From contig DCIL01000052.1 in assembly GCA_002315875.1 (NCBI GenBank), forward strand, positions 1 to 25,877: a DNA stretch of 25,877 nucleotides. The letters run 5' to 3'. The stretch comes from Verrucomicrobia bacterium UBA1727. Lineage in GTDB: Bacteria > Verrucomicrobiota > Kiritimatiellia > RFP12 > UBA1067. The position numbers and the translations under genes are program-made. The notes beneath the pieces were generated by a model. That model searched no databases. It was not told the DNA's origin and worked only from the letters and a program-made list of their open reading frames with translations. Positions 5,853 through 14,600 of the stretch are shown in pieces; within the stretch, counting starts at the first letter, position 1; each line of letters opens with the position of its first letter.

Positions 5853-7829
5853 ATGTCGAGTGAAATCATGCCTATGCAGTTTAGTGTCTTTGGTCGAACT
5901 CTTAGTCTTTCGCCTGGGCGAATAGAGTTCAATCGTTTGCATTCTCGGTTCGTTACGCTTGCGCGAGAGCAGGAGCCCATAGTGCGCGAGTCGATAAATC
6001 AATTCGTTATAAACCCAGAGCCGCTATTGCGAGATGGAAAGTCTTGGGCACGGCAATACTTTTCCAAGGCGGCGGAATTGGCCGTGGAAGAATTGATGAA
6101 GAGAGGTTGCTTAGATCTTGATGTGGACACCTATCTTGACAGCGTCTTTGACCTTGGGCCATGGGATCGCTGGAGCAAGGCGGCCTCCGAAGAGTATATG
6201 GCTGTTGTTGCAGCCGAACAGCAACGGGAAGCTGAGCGTGCTGAGCGAACAGAAAATGCTGGAGATTCATGGGCTGGTGGCGGTTTTGGACTTGGTGGTG
6301 CCATAAAAGGCGCTATTCAGGCAGAGGTACTGAATGTGGCGTCCGCGGCAATATCCGAAGGATTTAATAAACTAGGACGAAAGCAGTCCCAAAAAGAGAA
6401 TGCTGAGAAAATTCTTAGTATCTTCAACCGCAGGCGAGACGAAATAGTAAAAGGCGTGTACAGCGCCATAGCAGAAGGTGCTGATGTGCTTGTAAAGTGC
6501 CTTAACGAGCACGGAGTGCAAGTTGACGGCATTGTCTCGGCAGCCGATGCCGCCAAGGCTGAACGAATGTGCAATAATTTGAAGACAGGCAAAGTGCCGG
6601 CTGAAATGGTTGCGAATGCCAAGATTGGCATCCTGGAGGCAAATCCATATTGCCAGGAGTTTTACGAGTATGAATATATGTCGAATGGAGATGTTTCAGG
6701 TGAGTTGGAGAAGGTGGCTTCGTATTTCGGCATTTCGTTTGAGAATCGGAAGGGCGATGCGTTTCTTTGCCGGCTTGGAGAATGTTCGTCATCGTCAGAA
6801 TCGGATCTGCTGGCCTATCGCGAGAAGGCGGTAGCGTTGGCGGCTGAATTGAAGTATGACGGGAGTGCCAAGCTTGCGGAAATTGATGCTCGACTTTCAG
6901 AGGCCGATAAGCAGGCCAAAATGGCTGGTGGTCGAATGTTTGATGATCGCGAAACAGCGGCGAAGCAACGTGAGTTATGCGAGATCGAGTCCTCACTTGA
7001 TCTTTCATCTGAGGATTCGGCGATCAAGGGCAAGCAGTTGCTGTTGGAGCGAGCTGCAGAACGGGGCATTGATTTCTCTTGGAAGATGGATCGTGTTGAG
7101 ACTGCAATAAGCCGATTTGATCAGGATGCGCGAACAGTAGATGGCCGCATCTTTGAAACGCGAGAGATTGCCGCAAGTCAACGGTTGCTATGTGATTTTG
7201 AAAAGGGGCTTGACATATCAACTGAAGAAAGGGCGATTGCTGCAATGCAAGCCCTTGAATCAAAGATCGTAGAGCTTGGTGTTGATGGCGAATGGAAAAC
7301 AGAGCGCATCCGCACCGCCCTGTCTCGTTTTGAGCGCGAGGCATGCGTTGCCTTCGGCCGCACGTATGCGGAGCGTAAGGAGGCAATGGAGGCGAGGGGG
7401 AATGCCGAGCGATTTTTCGATGGGATTGTAATGGTTGCGCAGCAATGCAATCACAGATCTGTCCTGTGCGGTTCAAGCATCACGGCGAAGAAAGCCGCCG
7501 GAGCGGAAAACCATCTCGGAGTTCACTCAAGCGAACGGCTATTAGTATTGATTGATACGTCCCTGTTCGGTAATGTAAAAACTGGGTTGGCTGTTACTTC
7601 AATCGGGTTGAGGTGGAAGAATTCTGCTGTTCCGACTTCAGGGAATTTCATCTCTTGGGGTGATTTGTCTAAGCTGCCACAACTGCCAACCGTCATTGGA
7701 AAATCAATAAGCATCGGCAATGGGATGGCGTTTGAAAATGGCGGCCTGATGACTGCACCCGTGAATGTAATTCTTACAGCAATTCAGCGCATGGTAGGAT
7801 TCAGTCGTGAAGCAAATTGCTGGAGTTGA
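5853..7829 (+). CDS. Uncharacterised protein with 71-residue repeats and PH-like C-terminus
   Basis: I do not recognise this 658-residue protein as a named family. There is no signal peptide; GGGGAGAG (5841-5848) precedes the ATG by four bases. Residues 1-130 are charged and probably helical. A glycine/alanine-rich, weakly hydrophobic segment at about 140-175 (GGGFGLGGAIKGAIQAEV) may touch membrane. Residues about 315-515 hold a helical repeat with an exact 71-residue period: GRMF, GRIF and GRTY begin at residues 360, 431 and 502, each followed by an RE/RK helix, and the full units continue with QRxLCxxExxLD. The last 135 residues are beta-rich, with IDTSLFGNVKTGLAVTSIGLRWKN. That resembles the small PH-like domains that accompany zinc-ribbon or TerB-type proteins; this match is from memory and tentative. 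The context suggests it works with the TM2 protein just upstream, perhaps at the inner membrane. AT-richer than the flanking genes. Confidence 0.75.
   Translation: MSSEIMPMQFSVFGRTLSLSPGRIEFNRLHSRFVTLAREQEPIVRESINQFVINPEPLLRDGKSWARQYFSKAAELAVEELMKRGCLDLDVDTYLDSVFDLGPWDRWSKAASEEYMAVVAAEQQREAERAERTENAGDSWAGGGFGLGGAIKGAIQAEVLNVASAAISEGFNKLGRKQSQKENAEKILSIFNRRRDEIVKGVYSAIAEGADVLVKCLNEHGVQVDGIVSAADAAKAERMCNNLKTGKVPAEMVANAKIGILEANPYCQEFYEYEYMSNGDVSGELEKVASYFGISFENRKGDAFLCRLGECSSSSESDLLAYREKAVALAAELKYDGSAKLAEIDARLSEADKQAKMAGGRMFDDRETAAKQRELCEIESSLDLSSEDSAIKGKQLLLERAAERGIDFSWKMDRVETAISRFDQDARTVDGRIFETREIAASQRLLCDFEKGLDISTEERAIAAMQALESKIVELGVDGEWKTERIRTALSRFEREACVAFGRTYAERKEAMEARGNAERFFDGIVMVAQQCNHRSVLCGSSITAKKAAGAENHLGVHSSERLLVLIDTSLFGNVKTGLAVTSIGLRWKNSAVPTSGNFISWGDLSKLPQLPTVIGKSISIGNGMAFENGGLMTAPVNVILTAIQRMVGFSREANCWS
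6930..7394 (+). repeat. 71-residue protein repeats within the 658-residue protein
   Basis: Two complete units (codons from 6930 and 7143) and the start of a third (7356) share the pattern G-R-x-[FY]-x-x-R-[EK]. Units one and two also share AAxQRxLCxxExxLDxSxE, then AI, Q and an [AI]xSRF helix end. The spacing is exactly 71 codons each time (213 bases), while the DNA has diverged, so this is an old protein-level duplication. The segment before 6930 looks like the second half of one more unit. Confidence 0.75.
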
Positions 7830-7871
7830 TGGCATGCATGGCCTTGTGGCTAGTTTTGTCATAGAACTCGG

Positions 7872-7921
7872 ACAGGACGAGATGCCGTTGTCGGCATGTC
7901 TCGTCCTGTTCGTTCTGTTGG
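7872..7921 (+). terminator. Hairpin terminator after the 658-residue protein gene
   Basis: ACAGGACGAGA-TGCCG (7872-7887) pairs with CGGCA-tg-TCTCGTCCTGT (7892-7909) around a TTGT loop: 16 pairs with one two-base bulge. It is followed by a moderately T-rich tract (TTCGTTCTGTT). It would limit transcription from the upstream genes into the sodium-channel gene. Its right arm contains an in-frame ATG (7896), which argues against that codon being the channel start. Confidence 0.6.
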
Positions 7922-7943
7922 TCGCCTTACGCTATTTCAAGAG

Positions 7944-8741
7944 ATGAAAATAATTAATAATATTTGCACTGTCGTAGAACATAGATTATTTCAGAACATT
8001 GTGCTCGGCGTCATTTTATTCAACGCTGTTTTGTTTGGTCTTCAAACTTCTTCTCAGATGGTTCAAAGCTGCGGGCGATGGTTGTCTTGGTTGGACGGCG
8101 CGTGCCTTGCAGTGTTTACGACCGAGCTCATACTAAAGATTGTTGCCTATAATCGCTCTTTCGTCAGGGATCCGTGGAATATATTTGATTTCATTGTTGT
8201 GGTCGTTTCTTTTATTCCTGACATGGGAATGTTTTCGTCCGTTCGCCTCTTCCGCGTTCTGCGAGTGTTTAAACTCATATCCGGCGTTCGTCAGATGCGT
8301 GTAATTCTTACCGCCATTGTTCGTTCGGTTCCGGGTATTCTATGGGCAGGATCGCTGTTGCTTTTGATATATTATGTATACGGCATATTGGGCACCAATC
8401 TGTTTGGTCGTGCATTTCCGGAGTGGTTTGGTTCGCTTGGAGCGTCTGTCTATTCGCTGTTCCAAATAATGACCTTGGAGAGTTGGTCAATGGGTATAGC
8501 AAGGCCAGTGATTGCCGTATACCCATACGCATGGGTGTATTTTGTCTCATATATTCTTGCCTCCTCGTTTATCGTAATGAACATTGTTGTGGGGATTGTA
8601 CTGAATTCTATAGGGGACAGCTTTAAGACGGAAAAGCCGGATTGTGACATTAGTGCGGATGCCTTGAAGAACGAACTTCGAAAACTTAAGAATCAGATAT
8701 CGGTGGTTGAGGTTGAAATAGCCAAGCTGGAAGGCAAGTGA
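7944..8741 (+). CDS. Bacterial voltage-gated sodium channel (BacNav/NaChBac type)
   Basis: A 265-residue single-repeat channel subunit that should assemble as a homotetramer and pass Na+ on depolarisation. It has six membrane segments. S4 carries regularly spaced charges (R101, R104, R107, K110). S4-S5, pore helix and filter follow; the filter is TLESWSM (177-183), as I recall it from NavAb and NavMs, after the family-like segment TNLFGRAFPEWFG (151-163). S6 is at about 195-225. A charged linker leads to a heptad-like coiled coil (about 237-264) that would bundle the four subunits. Length matches the family (about 260-280). I chose ATG 7944 (MKIINNI) because the family begins close to S1 and the earlier in-frame ATG 7896 lies in the upstream hairpin. 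The 7944 start has only a weak AAGAG, very close to it, so translation may be poor or regulated. A terminator follows directly. Confidence 0.93.
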   Translation: MKIINNICTVVEHRLFQNIVLGVILFNAVLFGLQTSSQMVQSCGRWLSWLDGACLAVFTTELILKIVAYNRSFVRDPWNIFDFIVVVVSFIPDMGMFSSVRLFRVLRVFKLISGVRQMRVILTAIVRSVPGILWAGSLLLLIYYVYGILGTNLFGRAFPEWFGSLGASVYSLFQIMTLESWSMGIARPVIAVYPYAWVYFVSYILASSFIVMNIVVGIVLNSIGDSFKTEKPDCDISADALKNELRKLKNQISVVEVEIAKLEGK

Positions 8742-8754
8742 GAGTGCCGCGTCA

Positions 8755-8782
8755 CCCCTTGCGTATGTCAGGGGGTTTTGTT
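8755..8782 (+). terminator. Intrinsic terminator after the sodium-channel gene
   Basis: CCCCT (8755-8759) pairs with AGGGG (8770-8774) around a 10-base loop and is followed after one more G by TTTTGTT (8776-8782). It closes the AT-rich gene group 14 bases after the channel stop. The stem is short, so termination may be partial. Confidence 0.55.
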
Positions 8783-8787
8783 ATAAT
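8759..8787 (+). promoter_or_regulatory. Promoter overlapping the terminator, for the 948-residue protein
   Basis: TTGCGT (8759-8764) and TATAAT (8782-8787) are 17 bases apart, a near-ideal sigma70 layout. The -35 box begins at the end of the terminator's left arm and runs into its loop. Transcription would start near 8794. That is after the ATG at 8786 and only about four bases before the ATG at 8798, which would imply a leaderless or nearly leaderless message for the second start. Confidence 0.5.
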
Positions 8788-11632
8788 GCGCGTGAAGATG
8801 AAAAGGGCATTATTGCCATTGTTATGCTGTCTTTACGGCATGGCTGCGTTTGCACAGGACGTGGTCACGCTTAGGGGTGCCATTGACTTTAATACCGCCA
8901 ACCTCTTTGGAATGCGTCCAGAGTATGGTTTGGACGATGCGGGAAACACGAATCAGTACGATCAATCCTACTGGTGGAGTTATGGCAAGGGTGACAACGA
9001 ATCGATTATCACGAACTACTTGACGGTTGCCGAACGCTATCACGCATTCGATCCCGCGGTCAATCCGAGGCCCGCGTACATGTCCGATCGCGACGAGAAC
9101 ACCGGCTATGTGAGAATCTCGACCGACTCCGCGCTCTCGCGGCTCTTCCTCTACGCGAAGGCGAACGGCATCCATTCCAAGCAAACGCTTCTCGAGTCCA
9201 ACGATCTCTTCATCGATTCGCTGATGCGCATGTTCGAGGTGTCGTTCGATCCGTCCGAGATTCTCGAGGCGGATGCCGAGATGGTCGATGCGCGCTTCAT
9301 CTTCGGCCCCGCCCACATCGATGCGGTCGGCACCAACCGGCTCGTGGTTGTGTGCGGGCGCTATGCGGCCGACGGAACGCTCTACCGCACGAACTACATC
9401 ACCTCCGTCTCAATCGATCCTCGTCGTTGGTACCGCGTCACCGCGCGGGCGATTCGCACCGCGTCCTCGACGTCGTCCGTCACCTACAGCGGTGCGAAGC
9501 GCAACTATCCGTGTTTCGTTCTTTATCTCGACGGCGTGCCGGTGACCTGTGCGGAAGGGGACTACTCGATCGGCGACGACAAGGCGCAGATGGATGTGCT
9601 TTTTGCCGGCAATCCCCATTACGCCGCTCGTTCGCTCTTTCCGATGATTGGCGAGTTCAAGCAAGTCGCGCCGAATCTCAAGGGCGTTGCCTACCGCGGC
9701 ACTTGTGAGATGGACGAATACGGGGTCGTCAAGGAGGGCAATCCGCTCGCGGTGCCGTCCGCCAACCTTTCGGTAGCGCTGGCTCGCGATCCCATGAGGG
9801 TCACGAACGTTACGGTCAAGGTGATCGGTCCTGGCGAGACCGAGCCCTATCTCACCACCAACGATTCGACGAGTGCCTGCATCGTCCTGAAGCTCAATCC
9901 CGGCGACAAAATCAAGGTCGAGCCGCTTACGCGCGCCGGGTACACTCCGACTTCTGCCCTGTCGCTTTCTGGCAACAAGTCGGCATACGTCAAGGACGAG
10001 ACCTCGGGGTATACCGTCCAGCTCGCCGACAGCTTCACCGACTCCTCGCAGCTGACGATGACGATCAAGGTGAACGGTGCGTTCTTCGCGGTCGGCGGCG
10101 AGGAATATGCGACGCTGGTGCAGGCCATCGAAGCGGCGCGCGATCTCGGCGAGAGCAGGATTTCGCTCGTTTCCGACGTGACGCTCGAACGCGATGCTCT
10201 CGCTGATAACGGTCAGATGCGCGTTCTGGCCGACGATATGTTTGTTTTTGATCTGATGGGTCATAGCATCAAGGGCGACCACTTCCGCGAAGAGGCGCTC
10301 GTTTACGCGCAGGGACGACTCACGGTTCTCGATACGGTCGGCGGCGGCGCGATCGAGGCGCCGGGCACGGCGATCGAGGTCGTCTCCGACAATGATGCGG
10401 TTGAAGTCAATCACGAGCATGCCCATATGACGCTCGGCAGCGAGGAAGTGCAGAATCCGTTCACGGTCCGCGGTCGCGTCCGCTGCACTGAAGGCGAGCT
10501 TGAGATCAAGGGCGGAACGTATCTCACGCCGAAGAGTGAGTCGGGCGAAGAGTTCTATCTTTCGGCGTTCGTCGATGCCGAGCGCTTCAGCTGGAGCGAG
10601 GATGGGCTGGAGCCGGGCATCGGAAAATACTGGACGGTTGTCTACGGCGGCAAGCTCGAAGTGCGCTTCGAGTGCGAACAGGGTTTCGGTTTCGAGCCGT
10701 GGCGGGCGCTTGCGTATCCGGGCACGACGATTGCCGAGCCGCGCCTTGCGACGAATGGTTTTGTCGTCACCTCGTGGTATGTCCAGGATACCGGAGCTGA
10801 GTGGTCGTTCACCAACAAGGTCGAGCGCTCGATGACGCTCGTCGCGCAGGCGGAGCTCGAGACCTACAAGATCAGCTATCCGACGGGGATGGCGTATCCG
10901 CCTTATTCCTACACGGTGGAAACGCCGCTGACCGTGTTGAGGAGTCCTGAGAAGAAGCACTTCTCCTTCACTGGCTGGGTTGACACCAATTCCAACCGCC
11001 GCGTAAATCGCGTGGGCATGGGCGCGACGTTCGTCGATCATCCCGACTGCGTCGTGACCGGCAACCTCGCATTGGCGGCGACCTGGAGCGCCGATGCGAA
11101 TAAGTGGACGAATGCCGACGCGGGACTGAGCGAGTCCAACGGCTGTTATATCGGCGAGTGGACGATGACGATGCCGATTGGCGACAACGGGTTCTATCGC
11201 GGTGATAAGATCATTCTTGACGAGATCGCTTTCTCGATCGTGAATCCGCTTCTTTATCCGAAGACCGCCGAATATCTCACGATCCGTACGCCGGATGGGA
11301 GTGTCACCTCGGCTTTGCGTGATGATCATGCGGCGTCCCTCAGCATCGGCATGCTCATCGGGGCGGATGCGCTCAAGAACGGACGTCCGCGGGTGGCGTA
11401 CCAGTTCCCGACGGGCGTCGAGCTCACGGTCGGCACGGTTTATTACGTTTACTTCTCGACTTCGGACGGCACGCCGGCGTCCGGCATCTTCCGCATGGTG
11501 AGAAAGCCGGATGCAGATGATCGAATCTTCGGTAATTGCACGTTCCCCGGTGGGTCGATCGAGCGTTATCGCGAGTATTGTCCAGTTTACGAGATCACCG
11601 GACACGCTCCGGAAGGAGGCACAGGTGACTAA
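8786..11632 (+). CDS. Exported multi-domain surface protein with InlB-B-like repeats
   Basis: A 948-residue exported protein of unknown ligand. A signal peptide ends near residue 23 (KMKRALLPLLCCLYGMAAFA, then QDV). The N-terminal ~300 residues resemble the N-terminus of the next gene: GAIDFN early, then a beta-sandwich-like segment with LYLDGVPVT, matching GSINFN and VRVDDVPVT downstream. A short helix/strand module (EEYATLVQAIEAARDLGESR) lies near 440. Two InlB-B-like beta units follow at about 625-692 and 694-769, the second with FSFTGWVDTNSN. A beta-rich C-terminal domain ends in GGTGD with no anchor. Start choice is uncertain: ATG 8786 has AGGGGG 11 bases upstream, ATG 8798 begins MKRALL but has no ribosome site, and GTG 8738 would give an overlong N-region. 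The stop lies eight bases inside the next gene, so the two are translationally coupled. Confidence 0.85.
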   Translation: MRVKMKRALLPLLCCLYGMAAFAQDVVTLRGAIDFNTANLFGMRPEYGLDDAGNTNQYDQSYWWSYGKGDNESIITNYLTVAERYHAFDPAVNPRPAYMSDRDENTGYVRISTDSALSRLFLYAKANGIHSKQTLLESNDLFIDSLMRMFEVSFDPSEILEADAEMVDARFIFGPAHIDAVGTNRLVVVCGRYAADGTLYRTNYITSVSIDPRRWYRVTARAIRTASSTSSVTYSGAKRNYPCFVLYLDGVPVTCAEGDYSIGDDKAQMDVLFAGNPHYAARSLFPMIGEFKQVAPNLKGVAYRGTCEMDEYGVVKEGNPLAVPSANLSVALARDPMRVTNVTVKVIGPGETEPYLTTNDSTSACIVLKLNPGDKIKVEPLTRAGYTPTSALSLSGNKSAYVKDETSGYTVQLADSFTDSSQLTMTIKVNGAFFAVGGEEYATLVQAIEAARDLGESRISLVSDVTLERDALADNGQMRVLADDMFVFDLMGHSIKGDHFREEALVYAQGRLTVLDTVGGGAIEAPGTAIEVVSDNDAVEVNHEHAHMTLGSEEVQNPFTVRGRVRCTEGELEIKGGTYLTPKSESGEEFYLSAFVDAERFSWSEDGLEPGIGKYWTVVYGGKLEVRFECEQGFGFEPWRALAYPGTTIAEPRLATNGFVVTSWYVQDTGAEWSFTNKVERSMTLVAQAELETYKISYPTGMAYPPYSYTVETPLTVLRSPEKKHFSFTGWVDTNSNRRVNRVGMGATFVDHPDCVVTGNLALAATWSADANKWTNADAGLSESNGCYIGEWTMTMPIGDNGFYRGDKIILDEIAFSIVNPLLYPKTAEYLTIRTPDGSVTSALRDDHAASLSIGMLIGADALKNGRPRVAYQFPTGVELTVGTVYYVYFSTSDGTPASGIFRMVRKPDADDRIFGNCTFPGGSIERYREYCPVYEITGHAPEGGTGD
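11613..11619 (+). promoter_or_regulatory. Ribosome-binding site fixing the GTG start of the giant protein
   Basis: AAGGAGG, a full anti-Shine-Dalgarno match, lies five bases before GTG 11625. That GTG opens a canonical signal peptide (VTKFLAVIPLLLGSLIASAG). It decides the start against ATG 11511, which would place 38 unrelated residues before the signal sequence. Confidence 0.85.
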
Positions 11633-14600
11633 ATTCCTGGCCGTCATACCGCTTTTGCTTGGCTCGCTGATCGCCTCGGCGGGTCCGTCGGTCATGCCCG
11701 GCTCGATCAATTTCAATTCGCCGAAGGTCTGGAACAAGCATGTCCAGCACGGACTTTCCGACAACGGCACTTACACCGGCGAGACCCGGTGGTACACGAC
11801 TGAGGATGCGCCTTCGGGGGCGGATATCCTGCGCTATCCCGGAACGTCGAAGGGTTATCTCAAGGTCATTACCGGTTGCGCGCACCGTTCGCTGATGCCG
11901 CTTTCCATGCACGAGACGGCGATGCCGCTTGCGTCTAACGGACGCGACATCCCGAAGGCGGGAATCTACATCGACTCCGATCTCGTGATCGATGCGGACG
12001 ACAGTGCCGACGACAAGATAACCAGTCCCAAGGATAAGATCAACTTCTGGCTCTATGTCAGCGAAGATCTTTCGGTCACGAACTTCATGGTCACCGCTGG
12101 CTTCATCAACGAAGACAGCACGATTTCGGTAAAGAGCTACAGGACCGACGCCTACGTCGTGCCGAACAAGAAGTTCCGACTGACGGTGAGAGTGGTGTCG
12201 GACGCGTTTAGTCCCGCGGTGGACGGACTGGTTGGCTTCGAGGTCCGGGTGGATGACGTGCCGGTGACGGTGCAGGGCAACGAGGTCGTCTTCCCGGCGA
12301 TGCAGCCTGATGACGTTGATTACGCTAAGAAACTCTATTCGTTCGGTATCGAGGGCAGCGGCACGGCCGACATGATCAATTTCGTGCGCACCGATCCGAT
12401 CATCGATCCCACTTACGATGAGGACGACGTTTCGATGTTGCGTGAATACGCGACGATCACGGTCACCGGATATCCCGAGACCATGGGCGCGCTCATTGAC
12501 TTTCCGATGCTTGTCGAGGTTTCGAAGGAGAATATCTACGGTTTCGACTATCGCCGGGCAGGTCAGAACGGATCTTCAATTCGCTTCACCGACGAGCACG
12601 GTATGTTGCTGCCGCATGAGATCGAGACGTGGAATCCGGGTGGCACGTCCTACGTCTGGGTCAAGGTTCCGTATTACTGCTACGGTGCGCGCATAAAGAT
12701 GCACTGGTCCGACAGCGGGTCCGCGGTGATTCCCGGCAATGAACCGAAGGATGTCTGGAGCGATTATGTCTCGGTCTATCACTTCGGCGATGCCCAGGAC
12801 GGCGGTTGGCGGCGCACGGTGGACTCGACCGGGCGTTCGACTGCGGTTTCCGAGGGCGATCTTGAGAAGACGAGCCGCATCGGCAACGCCGGCAAGACCA
12901 CTTCGACCATGCTTGCATCCGAGGATTGGTCCGAGCGCTACGATTTGAGCGGCGAGTTCACGGTGTCCGGCTGGTACAAGGCCGGCGGCACCGTCAATTT
13001 CGGCACCACGGGCAGCACCCTCGTTTCCAAGCGCGAGACCTTCGACAAGGTTGCTTATAATCAGGACGGCAACGGCTGGGCGGTCACGGCGCAGAAGACG
13101 AATCAGATCCGGCTCTATGGCGATGGAAAGTCCACGACCGGCATCGATGCGACGCTGCCTGCGGATATGCGAAACGAGTGGTTCCATTTCGCGATCTCGT
13201 ATGCCAACGGCAATGCCGAGTTCTTTGCGAACGCCGTTCGCGGCGGAAGTGCGGCGATGGCGATCTCGGAATGCACGAACGATTTCATGCTGGCGAAGGC
13301 GGGGTCTTCGGTGGATGAGTTGCGCGTCTCTAAGGTGCGGCGTTCGTCGGAGTGGATCTGGGCCGAGTGCATGCAGGCGGGCGTCAGCAATCTCGTCACT
13401 TACGGCCAGGGTTCGACCAAGGATAACTACAACTATTGGGTCGAGGAGCCGTCCGTCACCCCGACCGCGGTCGAGACCGAACGCGCCGGTGACATCGTCT
13501 GCTTCGCGGGTACGCCGCGCTACGGGGTCGCGGTGATGAAGTTCTACGATGCCGCGGGCAACGAGCTGGCGGACCAGCCGACGACGCCTGGCACCTACCG
13601 GATGATTTCGCGTGTTCCCGCAGGCGTGTGGATTGCGCTGGAGAAGGCGATATCCTTTGTAATCTATGATACGCGCGCGTACGAGGAGCTTGTCGGCTTC
13701 GATCGGGTGATGCTCTTCAACTCCGATGAGTACGCGGGAAGTCCCGTGAAGCTTGAGGGCTACAGCGATGTAGATGCTGCGACCAACCGCGTGTGGTATC
13801 ACTCGTCCAGACCATGGACTGGATACGGTCCCTATGTGAAGACCGGTGACAATCACGTCTACTACGAGCCGAATACGGAACGCGAGAAGCGGCTTTGGAC
13901 CTTCCGCCACGCGCGCATCGGCAACCTCTTCATGAACGATGACGAGGGAGATCTTGATCCTACTCGCAACTACCTGCCCTGGAACACTCCGTCGGCGCGG
14001 CGTTTTGACGACTCCAAGAAGGCCGCTAACTCGCAGCGCTATGCCGGTCATCTCATCCTTCAGAACCGCCATGCTCTCGGTTCGCCGTATTCCGGCTCTG
14101 AGGATCCGACCGCGGCGTATTCTCCGTTCTACGAGAAGGGCATCGGCACGGTTTATTTCGATGCGGTCAATTCGTTCTGCGATACGGTCAACAAGCTCAA
14201 GGTGCAGAAGTGTGTCACCGATGCGGGAGACCTCGAGGGCGAGGGGGTTGCGGAAGGCGAATGGCAAGACGTCAAGGCAGATGTCCTCAAGATCGTCAAT
14301 GGCGTTGTGGATGTCGAGCGCTCGGTCTTCGACACGACGGAGATCTTCCTCGAAATGAGCGAAGGCGGTGCCGCGGTCGATTCGTTCTACCGCATCCGCG
14401 CGCTCGTCGACAGCGATAAGCCGGTGCGCGTGCGAATCGTGCGTACCGACTATGACGATGACGAGAGCGAAGATACGCCCGAGGATGATTTCAGCTTGAT
14501 TCTCATCGACAACATCATCATCTCGCCGCCGGCGATGGGCGTGAGGATTTCGCAGTTCGGTGCGCCGGCGATGCCGGGTAACGTGGCTTTCCGCGGACAG

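Noticed and set aside
11511..11624. Upstream ATG as the start of the giant surface protein
   Set aside because: It would bury the signal peptide behind 38 residues. GTG 11625 has AAGGAGG five bases upstream and starts the signal peptide directly.
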